DNA of 64,000 nt from CAVSXS01 sp963767715 (GCA_963767715.1 CAVYFA010000013.1:124001-188000); one strand, 5' to 3'; numbered from the stretch's first letter, positions 52,837 to 62,452 are shown. Numbers and translations: made by a program. Notes: generated from the letters alone by a model not told the origin.

Positions 52837-55556
52837 TTGCTTCGCGGCGTACATTACGCGACGAAACCGTACTTCCACGTGGCGAAGGAGAGGCCGAGGG
52901 CGGCTGCGGCGTGATCGGCATGGCGGCCAGCGTGCCCGTGCGCGGGAACCACCTGCTGCAGGCGCTGCAACAGATGCGCAATCGAGGCAACGGCAAGGGG
53001 GGTGGTATCGCTGCCGTCGGACTGGACCCCGACTTCTTCGGATGCCGGGCCGAGACGCTCGCCAACGATTACCTGCTGGCCATCGCCTACCTGGACAGCG
53101 CGGCGCGCCCACAGGTAGAAGCGCACTTTATCGAGCCGGCCTTCGTCGTCGACGCGACCGTGCGGGTCCCTACTCTGCCCGACTTCCGCGCCATCCCCGG
53201 CCTGGAGGTGCAGCCACCTGAAGTCTGGTGCTACTTCGTGCGAGTGCGTCCCGATGCGCTGGCGCAGTTCCGGCGGGAAATCCACGGAGGGGATGATACA
53301 GCGCTGGAAGATGAGTTCGTCTACCAGAACTCCTATCGCCTGAACAGCGCCTTCTATGCCGCGACCGGTGAGAAGCGCGCCTTTGTGCTGTCACACGGCA
53401 AAAACGTACTCGTGCTCAAGATGGTCGGCTATGGCGATGATGTCGTGCGCTACTACGGCCTGGAGAACCTGCGCGCGCATGTCTGGATCGGCCATCATCG
53501 CTACCCGACGAAGGGCCGCGTATGGCATCCTGGCGGCGCGCACCCGTTCATTGGCATGCACGAGGCCCTGGTGCATAACGGCGACTTCGCCAACTACGCC
53601 TCGATCTGCTCCTACCTGGCCCAGCGCAACATCCAGCCCCAGTTCCTGACCGATACCGAGGTGGCGGTGCTGGTGTTCGACCTGCTGTACCGCGTTTACG
53701 GCTACCCGCTCGAGTACGTCATCGAGGCCATGGCGCCGACGACCGAGCGCGATTTCACGTTGCTGCCGCTGGCCAAACAGCGCCTGTACCACATCCTCCA
53801 GACCGTTCACCTGCGCAGTTCCCCGGACGGTCCCTGGTTCTTCCTGATCGCCCAGGCGGAGGCACGCAGGCGCATATACCGGCTGGTAGGCATAACAGAT
53901 ACCTCCATGCTGCGCCCCCAGGTCTTCGCCCTGCAGCGCGGCACGGCCAGCATCGGCTTAGCCGCTTCAGAAAAGCAGGGCATCGATGCCGCCCTGGAAA
54001 GCCTCGCGTGCGAGGACAAACGCTTCTGGTCGCGCGCCGACCTCTACTGGAACGCACGCGGGGGCAGCCACACCGACGGGGGCGCCTTCATCTTCAGTGT
54101 GCAGCCCGACCAGCACGGCCGCGCCATCTTGCAATGCGTAGACAAATTCGGGCGAGCGATTGAGCCTGACCCCAGCAAGCTAGCGCCCTTCCTTGCGCCC
54201 GATAATGAAGATTCGCCAGGTAATCGGGATATTTCGCAGTACGGGCGGGAGAGGAGTGGTAGGGAAGAGGGGGCGCTTGCGCCGCCCTGGGAAAGCGAGC
54301 GAGCGGAAGGACGAGGGCGGCGGAAGGACGAGGGCGGCGCAAGCGCCCCCGCCACCCTTCCACTCCTCTCCCGCCCCTACAGCGAGATGCCCCTTACAGA
54401 TAGGGAATCTCTCTCATCGCAGGGGCTGTTCGACCGGGTCTGCAGCTCCTTACCAGCATGGGATTACGAGGATGTGCGGGCCTTCCTGGATGAACTGGTA
54501 CAGTTGGCGGCGAGCGATGACGAGCGGGAGCGCGCCATGGAGGTGTTGACGCTGTTGATGGATCGCCGCTACGCCACCGGCACGCTGAAAAGAAGCTACC
54601 TGCTCAGTATGCTTGACGACGCTTTTGCCCGGCTGGTGGATAGTCTCCGCGAGGCGAACTCGCAGAAATCCGCCTGGGTTGGCTACGACGGCCCGCTTCC
54701 TGTCAATACTGGCGAGGATGTCACCGTGTTGATCGACGCGCGCGGCTATCCTATCGAGGGGCCTGACTCGCTCGAGCGATCCATCGTGACGCTGTACCAG
54801 CGCGGTTTTCGCCGCTTTATCGTCGCCCATGCGCGTGGGCACCGCTTCATCGGCTGCGGCCTGGGAGTCCTGACGGAGGGGGTGCGCATCGACGTGTACG
54901 GCTCGTCCGGCGACTACCTGGCCTCCGGTCTCGATGGGGCGCAGGTGATCGTGCATGGAAGCGGACAGGATCAGCTCGCCCAGATTATGAAGGGCGGCAA
55001 ACTGGTCGTGTACGGAGACGTCGGGCAAACCTTCATGTATGGCGCGAAGGGCGGTGATGTCTTCGTGCTGGGCAATGCCGCCGGGCGGCCGCTCATCAAC
55101 GCGGTGGGCAAGCCGCGCGTCGTCATCAACGGCACCTGCCTGGACTACCTGGCCGAGTCGTTTATGGCCGGCGATGCGCTGCACGGCGGTGGCTTCGTCA
55201 TCGTAAACGGCGTCTCCTTCGACGAAGATGGCATCCTGCGCGAGATGGAGACGCCCTATCCCGGCGGCAACCTCTTCTCGCTCGCCTCCGGTGGGGCCAT
55301 CTACATCCGCGACCCACAGCGGCGCGTGAGCGATGACCAGCTCAACGGCGGCGAGTTCGCGCCGCTCGGCGTCGATGACTGGACGCTGATCCGGCCCTAT
55401 CTGGAGGAGAACGAGGCCATCTTTGGCGTTGCACTTGATGAATTGCTCACTGTCGATGGCTCTTCTCGACCACCTATGCAGGTTTACCGCAAGATTCAAC
55501 CGGCCGGTCACAAGGCTCTGATGCCGGAGGAAGCCTGGGTAAGACGCGAGGCTTGA
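52806..55556 (+). CDS. Glutamate synthase-like glutaminase domain fused to GXGXG domain
   Basis: A 916-residue protein. After a 33-residue propeptide, Cys34 in EGGCGVIGM is the expected class II glutamine amidotransferase nucleophile; IGHHRYPTKGR and HNGDFANY follow. The C-terminal third is the right-handed beta-helix (GXGXG) domain of GltB: GHRFIGCGLGVLTEGVRIDV, GDVGQTFMYGAKGGDVFV. The FMN domain is supplied by the gene before, so the large subunit is split and re-ordered. About residues 478-525 (YGRERSGREEGALAPP and on) come from an inserted hairpin element. Overlaps the end of the FMN gene. Confidence 0.87.
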   Translation: MDREQFIDALIASRRTLRDETVLPRGEGEAEGGCGVIGMAASVPVRGNHLLQALQQMRNRGNGKGGGIAAVGLDPDFFGCRAETLANDYLLAIAYLDSAARPQVEAHFIEPAFVVDATVRVPTLPDFRAIPGLEVQPPEVWCYFVRVRPDALAQFRREIHGGDDTALEDEFVYQNSYRLNSAFYAATGEKRAFVLSHGKNVLVLKMVGYGDDVVRYYGLENLRAHVWIGHHRYPTKGRVWHPGGAHPFIGMHEALVHNGDFANYASICSYLAQRNIQPQFLTDTEVAVLVFDLLYRVYGYPLEYVIEAMAPTTERDFTLLPLAKQRLYHILQTVHLRSSPDGPWFFLIAQAEARRRIYRLVGITDTSMLRPQVFALQRGTASIGLAASEKQGIDAALESLACEDKRFWSRADLYWNARGGSHTDGGAFIFSVQPDQHGRAILQCVDKFGRAIEPDPSKLAPFLAPDNEDSPGNRDISQYGRERSGREEGALAPPWESERAEGRGRRKDEGGASAPATLPLLSRPYSEMPLTDRESLSSQGLFDRVCSSLPAWDYEDVRAFLDELVQLAASDDERERAMEVLTLLMDRRYATGTLKRSYLLSMLDDAFARLVDSLREANSQKSAWVGYDGPLPVNTGEDVTVLIDARGYPIEGPDSLERSIVTLYQRGFRRFIVAHARGHRFIGCGLGVLTEGVRIDVYGSSGDYLASGLDGAQVIVHGSGQDQLAQIMKGGKLVVYGDVGQTFMYGAKGGDVFVLGNAAGRPLINAVGKPRVVINGTCLDYLAESFMAGDALHGGGFVIVNGVSFDEDGILREMETPYPGGNLFSLASGGAIYIRDPQRRVSDDQLNGGEFAPLGVDDWTLIRPYLEENEAIFGVALDELLTVDGSSRPPMQVYRKIQPAGHKALMPEEAWVRREA
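54236..54385. repeat. Hairpin element inserted in frame in the glutaminase gene
   Basis: The left part (about 54240-54288) and right part (about 54331-54382) are near reverse complements. The core AGGGCGGCGCAAGCGCCCCC is shared with the intergenic element at 51324-51449. It is translated as a charged Gly/Arg/Glu/Ala stretch between the glutaminase and GXGXG domains. Confidence 0.8.
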
Positions 55557-55566
55557 TGGAACCTGG

Positions 55567-57543
55567 CTATCCACTGCGCAGGACGGCAATCACCACGCGC
55601 ATCATCAGCGTCACGCTGCTGAACAGGCCCATGTAGCCGAGAAACTCGTCAAGACTGAAGGAGGGCGCCAGGAGGGGGCCGCCCTTGATGTTGAGCAGGA
55701 AGACGGACATCAGCCCTATCAGAGCGCCCATAAACGCGAATACTAAGCGGCCCACCTGGGTCGCGATAAAACGCTGGTCGCGCTCATCGGCCAGCATGCG
55801 CATGTTCATCGTGAACGAGCCGCGCTCCATGCTGGCCGAGATGCGATCGATGCGGCGCGGCAGGCGGTGCAGGAGCGGGGCCAGCGTCATGACCTCCTCC
55901 TGAACCATCTTGCGTAGCGAGGATAGCTTGATCGTGTCTTGTATGAGCGTGGCGGCGTAAGAACGGGCTTCTTCAATCAAATTGAAGCCGGGTGAGAGCG
56001 TCCTGAGCGTTCCCTCCAGCGTCGTTACCGCGCGGAAGACGGTCCCGATCTCTGGCGGGAAGCCCATGCCAAAGTCCAGCAGGAGCTGGAAGAGGTCGGT
56101 GAACAGCGCGGTATTGACGGGCATCCCCGTGCCGAGCCGCCGGGCCATAAAATGCGCCAGCGCGCGTTCCATGCGCTCCTCGTCGGGATCATCTGCATCT
56201 GCACCCCGCTCGGCGATATCGAACAGCGCGGCGCGCAGCCCCGTGGCATCTCGCCGCTGCACTGCTATCAGCAGGTTGCGCAGCGCCGCCTGCTGTATGG
56301 GATCCAGACGCCCTACCGAGCCCCAGTCGATCAAGGCTATCCGTCCATCGCGCAGCACCATCACGTTGCCTGGATGTGGATCCGCGTGGAAGGAGCCGTC
56401 TACGACGATCTGGTGCAACATGTAATGAAGCAGGTGTTCTGCCAGTGCCTTGCGCTCCAGGCCGCATTCAGCCAGGAGCTTTTCCGCGTTGCGCACATTG
56501 GCGCCGTCCAGCCAGTCCATTACGAGTATGCGGCTGCTGGACAGGTTGTTGTGTATGCGCGGAATGCAAATATGTGAATCTGGTTTTATGGTAGTTACCA
56601 TCATAGCCGTATTGCGTGCCTCTACCTGAAAGTCCAGCTCTTCCTGCATCGATCCCGCAAAACCGGTCGCCAGTTCCACGGCGTGGAATGTTCTTCCCCA
56701 ATCGGTATGCAGTTCGATCGTTTGCGAGAGCTTAAGCAAGATGTCCAGGTCGCGTTCTACGCTCGTGCGGATGTGCGGCCGCTGTACCTTCACCGCCACC
56801 GGCTGTCCCGAGTGCAGCCAAGCGCGGTGAACCTGGGCCATCGAGGCCGCAGCCAGCGGCTCCTCCTCGAATTTTGCAAAGACGGTGTGAGGCGAGTCCC
56901 CCAGTTCTTTGGTCAGCAACTCCACGATCTCCTGGCGCGGAGCCGGTGGGACGCTATCCTGGAGGTCGGACAGGCGGGCGACCATCGTGGGAGGCAGCAG
57001 GTCGGGCCGCGTTGAAAGCATCTGCCCCAGTTTTACAAAGATGCCCCCGGCCTCTTGCAGGGCATCGCGCAGGCTTACAGCCAGCCTGCTGGGACTGGCA
57101 TTCATACCCGGCGCAGACACACCAATCTGCTTATCTCCTCCCAGATATCCACCCAGGCCGTGGCGGGCCGCGATCCAGGTAATCTGGGCATAGCGGCGGG
57201 TTCGCGACGCGCGCTGCCGCATGGCCCTGACCGGATGCGGTAACTGAATCAAGCGGCTCTCGACATTGACGAGGCGACCCGGCCGGGCGAGCAGTTCGAG
57301 CAGAACGGCGATGACCATTGTGGCAAACACGGTGGCTGTTATACCGACCAGGGGAATGCTCAGGCCCGGGTTCCTGTACCATAGGAGGGTGGTCAAAATG
57401 CCGCCGAAGACAGTGCCAAGAAACGAGGCGAACAGGCGCTGCCGCCATGAGAGAAGCCCACCCAGCAGGCGACTGCTCAACGACCCTAAGATAATCAGAC
57501 CGATAGAGAGGAGTAAGAACTCACCAAGTGTCAGCCAGTTCAT
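55567..57543 (-). CDS. ABC1/UbiB-family atypical kinase
   Basis: A 658-residue UbiB-like protein. Two or three helices lie at the N-terminus (FLLLSIGLIILGSL, SIPLVGITATVFATMVIAVLLEL), then the UbiB marks: KLGQMLSTRPDLLPP, AAASMAQVHRAWL with the Ala-rich nucleotide loop, VAVKVQRP, and FHADPHPGNVMVLRDGRIALIDWG. Two C-terminal helices close the protein. Members have ATPase activity in isoprenoid lipid (quinone) metabolism at the membrane. The start is ATG 57543 with CTAAGGAAGTG upstream; the open frame goes 79 residues further but has no such site. Confidence 0.9.
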   Translation of the reverse strand: MNWLTLGEFLLLSIGLIILGSLSSRLLGGLLSWRQRLFASFLGTVFGGILTTLLWYRNPGLSIPLVGITATVFATMVIAVLLELLARPGRLVNVESRLIQLPHPVRAMRQRASRTRRYAQITWIAARHGLGGYLGGDKQIGVSAPGMNASPSRLAVSLRDALQEAGGIFVKLGQMLSTRPDLLPPTMVARLSDLQDSVPPAPRQEIVELLTKELGDSPHTVFAKFEEEPLAAASMAQVHRAWLHSGQPVAVKVQRPHIRTSVERDLDILLKLSQTIELHTDWGRTFHAVELATGFAGSMQEELDFQVEARNTAMMVTTIKPDSHICIPRIHNNLSSSRILVMDWLDGANVRNAEKLLAECGLERKALAEHLLHYMLHQIVVDGSFHADPHPGNVMVLRDGRIALIDWGSVGRLDPIQQAALRNLLIAVQRRDATGLRAALFDIAERGADADDPDEERMERALAHFMARRLGTGMPVNTALFTDLFQLLLDFGMGFPPEIGTVFRAVTTLEGTLRTLSPGFNLIEEARSYAATLIQDTIKLSSLRKMVQEEVMTLAPLLHRLPRRIDRISASMERGSFTMNMRMLADERDQRFIATQVGRLVFAFMGALIGLMSVFLLNIKGGPLLAPSFSLDEFLGYMGLFSSVTLMMRVVIAVLRSG

Positions 57544-57770
57544 AGTCAACACTTCCTTAGCGTAGCGATGCGTTCCTCGCGAAATTCGCTCATAAGCTTC
57601 CAATCTGAATCGTCTTTGACCTCGTTTCGTAATTATATCCCGTGATTGGTTGCCTGTGTACCACCCTGTCGATTCCGCCATAACCCATTCGACGATATAA
57701 TAGAGGGAAAAAATTGATGGCCCTCTACAATACAATCGTCTGAAGAAAGGAAAGCACAATGCGTTATACC

Positions 57771-58083
57771 CTGGCCGCAAATCGCCGCCCTCTATACCGA
57801 ACTGATGAAAATGACGCCCTCTCCCGTCATCGAACTGAACCGCGCGGTCGCTCTCGCCATGGCCGATGGTCCGTTGAAGGGCCTCAAGCTGCTGGATCAG
57901 CCTGTATTGAAGAAGGAATTAAGCGACTATTACCTTTTTCATGCAGCGCGCGCCGACCTGCTGCGGCGCGTTGGCCGAGTGAACGATGCACGCGCTGCCT
58001 ACGCGCTGGCGCTCAACCTGTGCCAGAACGAGCGAGAGCGCGCCTTCCTCAGGAGCCGCCTGGTGGAGGTATCGCAGGTGTAA
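57771..58083 (+). pseudogene. C-terminal remnant of an ECF sigma factor
   Basis: The frame from about 57772 reads WPQIAALYTELMKMTPSPV, then IELNRAVALAMADGPLKGL and LHAARADLLRR-like sequence, ending at 58083. This is the C-terminal helical (SnoaL-free, DUF6596-like) part of long ECF sigma factors of about 400 residues. The sigma-2 and sigma-4 DNA-binding regions are absent. A GAAGAAAGGAAAGCACA and ATG at 57759, one frame off, may be what is left of the original start after an internal deletion. Confidence 0.7.
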
Positions 58084-58090
58084 GGAGGCG

Positions 58091-58120
58091 TTGATTATCC
58101 TTTGGCTCTCGTGCTATACT
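58091..58120 (+). promoter_or_regulatory. Promoter of the MalT-like regulator
   Basis: TTGATT at 58091-58096 and TATACT at 58115-58120, 18 bases apart, with the TG of an extended -10 (TGCTATACT). Confidence 0.6.
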
Positions 58121-58141
58121 CAGTGGAGATTGGGGGATAAG

Positions 58142-58154
58142 GGGTGAAACACCC
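58142..58154. promoter_or_regulatory. GGGTG-AAA-CACCC palindrome, possible operator
   Basis: A perfect 5-bp inverted repeat with a three-base centre, about 20 bases after the -10 box and before the ribosome site of the MalT-like gene. Its place at the start of the transcript would suit self-control. Inference only. Confidence 0.4.
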
Positions 58155-58232
58155 ACTGAGAGAAGGAGGAGAGCCATACCCAAATCATCACCGTATGCCC
58201 TTCTGTGGTCAGAAGAACATCAGCAGTATGAA

Positions 58233-61200
58233 GTGCACCTCCGTGGGCAACTGCACCACCGGTTCCTTCCCGGAGAGAGCGAAGCCTTCTCTGGCTGGTT
58301 GAGCGAGCAGACCTCGTTTGCCTTTGCAGGACAGGCCGGATGGCTCTCGGTCATCAAAGAAGCACGAGCAGCGGGAGCCGGCTATTGGTACGCCTATCGC
58401 ACCCAGGACCGCCGCACCCGCAAGCGTTACCTTGGGCCCAGCGCCAAAGTGACGTTCGCACGGTTAGAGGCGGCGGCGGCCGCGTTCACCCCAACGAACG
58501 CATCACCTGCGCAGGCTCCCTCCACCGCCGGCCAGCCGCCGAAGACGTTCCTCTCCATCAAGCTCTCTCCTCCTCGCGTGCCACACGTGCTCGTGGAGCG
58601 TCCTCGCCTGCTGCGCGATCTGGACGCCATCTGCACGTGTCCGCTCACCCTGGTCTCGGCCTCGGCCGGAAGCGGGAAGACGACCTTGTTGTCCACCTGG
58701 ATCACTGAGTCAACGCAGCGGGTTGCACGCATCAGCCAGACAGGCGGGTCGGAGGAGGGCACAAGCGAGCGTGCGGTGGCCTGGCTCTCGCTTGATGTGA
58801 TGGATAATGAACCGCTGCGGTTCTGGGCATCGTGCCTGGCCGCGTTGCAAACCTGCGAGCCTTCGCTTGGGCAAGATGCGTTTGCTCTCCTGCACGCGCA
58901 AGAGGCTCCACCGCTTTCGACGATCCTGACCATGCTGCTCAACGAATTGAGGGAGGAGCGCACAGAACTCATCCTCATCCTGGATGACTACCATGTGATC
59001 GAGCACCAGGCCATTGCGGAGTCCATGTTGTTCTTCCTCGATCATCTTCCCAGCAATCTCCACCTGGTCTTCGCGACGCGCGCCGATCCCGAACTGCCCC
59101 TTGCTCGCTGGCGCGTGCGTGGGCAGTTGCTCGAGATACGCGACCGTGATCTGCGGTTTTCCCAGGATGAAGCTGCCAGCTTTCTGCGCCAGGTCCTGGA
59201 GCATCCCCTTTCCGAAGAAGAGATCGCCCTCCTCCAGAACCACACGGAAGGGTGGATCGCCGGTCTCCAACTGGCGGCGCTCTCCCTCTCCCGGCGCGAG
59301 GACGTGAGCGCCTTCGTCAGGGACTTTGGGGGCTCTCATCGCTTTGTGCTCGATTATGTGCAACAAGAAATTCTCACACGGCTGCCCGTTGCCCTTCAGC
59401 ACTTTCTGCTCCAGACCTCGATCCTCACCCGTATGAATGCTGCTGTCTGCCAGGCCGTCACTGCCGTGTCAGGCGAGCCTGCGAGCCAGGAGATGTTAGA
59501 GACGTTGGAACGAGCCAACCTCTTTGTGGTGCCCCTTGATGAGCAGCGGCAGTGGTATCGGTATCACGATCTCTTTCGTGAGGCGCTGCGTGCTCGTTTG
59601 TACGCTGCTCACCCGGAACTGGTGCCGCTCCTGCACACCAGGGCAGCGCGCTGGTATGAGTCGCAGGGCGAATGGCGCGAGGCCATTACACAGGCGCTGG
59701 CCGCGCCCGACTACCCTCTTGCCGCCTCCTTGATGGAGCAGGCTGCACCTGTCTTCTGGTTGAGTGGCGAAGCAAGCCTCGTCCAGAACTGGGTACTCAC
59801 CCTGCCAGATCCCGTCCTGCGTGCGCATACACGCCTGGCCTTCAACGCTGCGCTGCGCTTCCTCAATTCCGTTCATCTCAGCACCGAAACGGTACATGCC
59901 ACGATGAGAGCCCAGGTGCAGCAGACCATCGCGCGCATGGAGGGGATCCTGCACTACCAGCAGGAGCTTTTGCCTGGAGAGGCGGAGGTGGCGTTGGTCA
60001 GGCGACGTCTGCGCCTGCTGCGGGCTTTGATCGAGGTCAGAGCCTACTTCAGGCGTGGCGACAAAGAGCGCCTGCGCCTCTTGACCCAGGAGCTAGAAGC
60101 GCTGCCTCCCGATGACGAGGTGAACTGGAAGTTGATCCCGCTCACCTTCGCTTTCTGGCTGGCCCTGGCGCTGCAACAAGACAGCGCCCTCCTGGTGAAA
60201 AGGCTGCGTGCGGCTCGGCGGTGGATCAGTGAGGCGGAAGACCCCCTGGCCACGTTCCGGGTGATGACCTGGCTGGCCAGAACCTATATCGAAGCCGGCC
60301 AGTTGCACCTGGCGCAGCGGGAAGCACAGTCAGCACTTGCCCTGCTTGAGCAGATCGAGGGAGGCACGCCGGTAGCAGGCTATCTGCTGGCCTCCCTCTT
60401 TGACATCTCCTATGCCTGGAACCGGCTGGAAGAGGCAGCAGATTGGCTCCAGGGTTTGCAGCGTTTCGCACAAGATTGGCAGCAGGTGGAATTGCTGGCC
60501 ATGGGGGAGAGAGCCGTAGCCTGGCTGGCGCTCGCACAAGGAGACCTGGATACCGCACAGAAGGCACTACGCGAGGCGGAGGCGCTGTTTGCACAGGAGG
60601 AATTTGTCAGCAACGCTCGCTGGGTGATAGAGACCCGCGTCCAGGTGTGGCTGGCGAGCGGCAACCTGGCGGAGGCAAGCACCTGGGCAGCGCAGACCAC
60701 GCTTTCCCCACAGAACTGGGACCCCTTGCGCAAGTGGGAGGTGCTGCTGCTGGTGCGGGTCTTGTTGGCAGAACAGCAGTACGCCCGTGCAGCCGAGACG
60801 CTGGAGCGCTTCAGAGAACATCTTGACCAGCCAGCCGATATCGAGAAAACGCTCGAATGGATGGCGCTGTCTGTAGTCGCCTTGCATCACGCCGGCAAGA
60901 GCGCGCAAGCGATGCCCCTGGCGGCTCGCTTGCTAGCGCTGACTGAGCCCGAGGGCTACCTCCGTCTGTATCTGGATAGAGGAGAACCCATGCGACAGGC
61001 CCTCTCAGCGCTCCTTGAGGTGGTGGGCCAAGAGGTTGCCAACGCGCCACAAGAGGAGGGAAACACTACTGCGGCCACTTCCATTTCCGGGTCCTACGTG
61101 TCGCGCTTGCTGGCGGCTTTTGAGCAGGAGGAACGGAGATGTGCTAACCGTGCCGGCATGCCTCTCGCGGATCACCCCGAGATCCAACCTGAGCGGACTC

Positions 61201-61418
61201 AGACCGAAGGGCAGAAGAAAGGGGTTGAGCCGCTCTCTCGGCAGGAACTGCGAGTGTTGCGCCTGCTGGTCGCCGGGCAGACCTACGCGGAAATGGCCGA
61301 GTCACTCGTGGTCTCTCCTAATACGATTAAGAGCCAGGTCGGCAGCATCTATCGCAAGCTCAACGTGAGAAGCCGCCTGGAAGCCTATACGGCCGCTCAG
61401 CGTTTGCACCTCCTCTAA
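58233..61418 (+). CDS. MalT-type LuxR-family transcriptional regulator
   Basis: About 1,061 residues from GTG 58233. A short N-terminal region with WYAYRTQDRRTRKRYLGPSAK, a STAND ATPase with Walker A SASAGSGKTTLL (near 143) and Walker B LILILDDYHVIEHQ (near 246), long helical TPR-like repeats, and a C-terminal LuxR helix-turn-helix (LSRQELRVLRLL to NVRSRLEAYTAAQ, from about 995). The protein should bind a ligand and ATP, then activate promoters. Nineteen codons upstream in frame lie AGAAGGAGGAGAGCC and ATACCCAAATCA (PKSSPYALLWSEE), the usual start of such proteins, but with ATA where ATG is expected. Confidence 0.9.
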   Translation: MHLRGQLHHRFLPGESEAFSGWLSEQTSFAFAGQAGWLSVIKEARAAGAGYWYAYRTQDRRTRKRYLGPSAKVTFARLEAAAAAFTPTNASPAQAPSTAGQPPKTFLSIKLSPPRVPHVLVERPRLLRDLDAICTCPLTLVSASAGSGKTTLLSTWITESTQRVARISQTGGSEEGTSERAVAWLSLDVMDNEPLRFWASCLAALQTCEPSLGQDAFALLHAQEAPPLSTILTMLLNELREERTELILILDDYHVIEHQAIAESMLFFLDHLPSNLHLVFATRADPELPLARWRVRGQLLEIRDRDLRFSQDEAASFLRQVLEHPLSEEEIALLQNHTEGWIAGLQLAALSLSRREDVSAFVRDFGGSHRFVLDYVQQEILTRLPVALQHFLLQTSILTRMNAAVCQAVTAVSGEPASQEMLETLERANLFVVPLDEQRQWYRYHDLFREALRARLYAAHPELVPLLHTRAARWYESQGEWREAITQALAAPDYPLAASLMEQAAPVFWLSGEASLVQNWVLTLPDPVLRAHTRLAFNAALRFLNSVHLSTETVHATMRAQVQQTIARMEGILHYQQELLPGEAEVALVRRRLRLLRALIEVRAYFRRGDKERLRLLTQELEALPPDDEVNWKLIPLTFAFWLALALQQDSALLVKRLRAARRWISEAEDPLATFRVMTWLARTYIEAGQLHLAQREAQSALALLEQIEGGTPVAGYLLASLFDISYAWNRLEEAADWLQGLQRFAQDWQQVELLAMGERAVAWLALAQGDLDTAQKALREAEALFAQEEFVSNARWVIETRVQVWLASGNLAEASTWAAQTTLSPQNWDPLRKWEVLLLVRVLLAEQQYARAAETLERFREHLDQPADIEKTLEWMALSVVALHHAGKSAQAMPLAARLLALTEPEGYLRLYLDRGEPMRQALSALLEVVGQEVANAPQEEGNTTAATSISGSYVSRLLAAFEQEERRCANRAGMPLADHPEIQPERTQTEGQKKGVEPLSRQELRVLRLLVAGQTYAEMAESLVVSPNTIKSQVGSIYRKLNVRSRLEAYTAAQRLHLL

Positions 61419-61607
61419 TCCAACCCTATCCCAGCCCACCCACGTCCTCATTGGGAGATACAACACCCACCCAACCTGACCCGGGGGTGCGCACACAATC
61501 ACCCATCTTTTCACGATCACAGGTGATGTGCGCGCATCGCTTCCAGATTATACTCTCTTCAGAAAGAGATGGGCACACCACAGAGCTAAGCGCAGGAGAA
61601 TGCACAC

Positions 61608-61825
61608 ATGTATGTCTCGATCCGCATCAAGGGGCATCCTAACCCGGGTCTTTGGCAAGACTACCTGGATGGACTCCAGATCATACATGAAATCGAGGCG
61701 TCTCCCGGCTGTGCGGAACGCTTCCGGATCAGCCTGCGCTCTATGGCGTGCTCAAAAAGCTGGCTCATTTGAGCTTGACGCTGCTCTCGCTCGAAACCAG
61801 CGAACCGACGGAAAACAAGGAATGA
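61608..61825 (+). pseudogene. Small conserved protein, frameshifted
   Basis: ATG 61608 (AGGAG upstream) reads MYVSIRIKGHPNPGLWQDYL and DGLQIIHE, then loses its pattern and stops at 61772. The other frame continues LPDQPALYGVLKKLAHLSL and TLLSLETSE to a stop at 61825. A one-base loss near 61690-61700 joins them to a protein of about 72 residues. I know of no function. It lies 27 bases before the DHFR-like gene, likely in one operon. Confidence 0.5.
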
Positions 61826-61852
61826 TGTATTCACGAGAGAAGGAGAACGACT

Positions 61853-62398
61853 ATGGGCAAACTACAAGTTGCAGAGTTTTTGACCCTGGATGGGGTCATG
61901 GAAGCGCCTGACCAATGGAACGGACCATTCATGAATGAAGAAATAGGGGCCGATATCGGCGGCGGCCTCTCTCAGTGTGAGGCGCTGCTCTACGGGCGCC
62001 GGACCTATGAAGAAATGGCAGCCGCATGGCCAACGAGAGAGGGGGGAATGGCTGACTTCTTTAACAGCATCCCCAAGTTCGTGGCTTCAACGACGCTCGC
62101 TTCGACTTCGTGGAACAATTCCCGGCTGATCACGAGCAATATCGCCGAAGAAGTCTCCAGGCTCAAGCAGCAGTTTGGTCAGACCATCTTGATCCTGGGC
62201 AGTGGCGAGCTTGTCCGCCAGCTTGCGCAACATGACCTCATCGATGAGTATGTGCTCGTCGTCTGTCCACTGGTCCTGGGTAAGGGCAAGCGGCTCTTTC
62301 AAGACGCAAGCCGAACGACGCTGCGGCTGGTCACTTCTAAGACCTACACGACCGGCGTCGTGTATCTCACCTACCAACCGATGAAGGGGGAGAAATAA
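61853..62398 (+). CDS. Dihydrofolate reductase-like (RibD C-terminal) family protein
   Basis: A 181-residue NADPH-binding reductase of the DHFR/RibD C-terminal fold: VAEFLTLDGVMEAPDQW at the start, ALLYGRRTYEEMAAAWP, ILGSGELVRQLAQHDLIDEY, and PLVLGKGKRLF. Such proteins are common in this phylum; few have known substrates and they are unlikely to be true folate enzymes. GAGAAGGAGAACGACT precedes the ATG. Confidence 0.86.
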   Translation: MGKLQVAEFLTLDGVMEAPDQWNGPFMNEEIGADIGGGLSQCEALLYGRRTYEEMAAAWPTREGGMADFFNSIPKFVASTTLASTSWNNSRLITSNIAEEVSRLKQQFGQTILILGSGELVRQLAQHDLIDEYVLVVCPLVLGKGKRLFQDASRTTLRLVTSKTYTTGVVYLTYQPMKGEK

Positions 62399-62452
62399 TG
62401 TCATTCCAGGCCAACCCTTGAAATTTTTCCCAAAATTGATTATCCTGTTTAC

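Noticed and set aside
54450..55589. A 379-residue open frame opposite the GXGXG domain
   Set aside because: Shadow of the glutaminase/GXGXG gene; no motif of its own.
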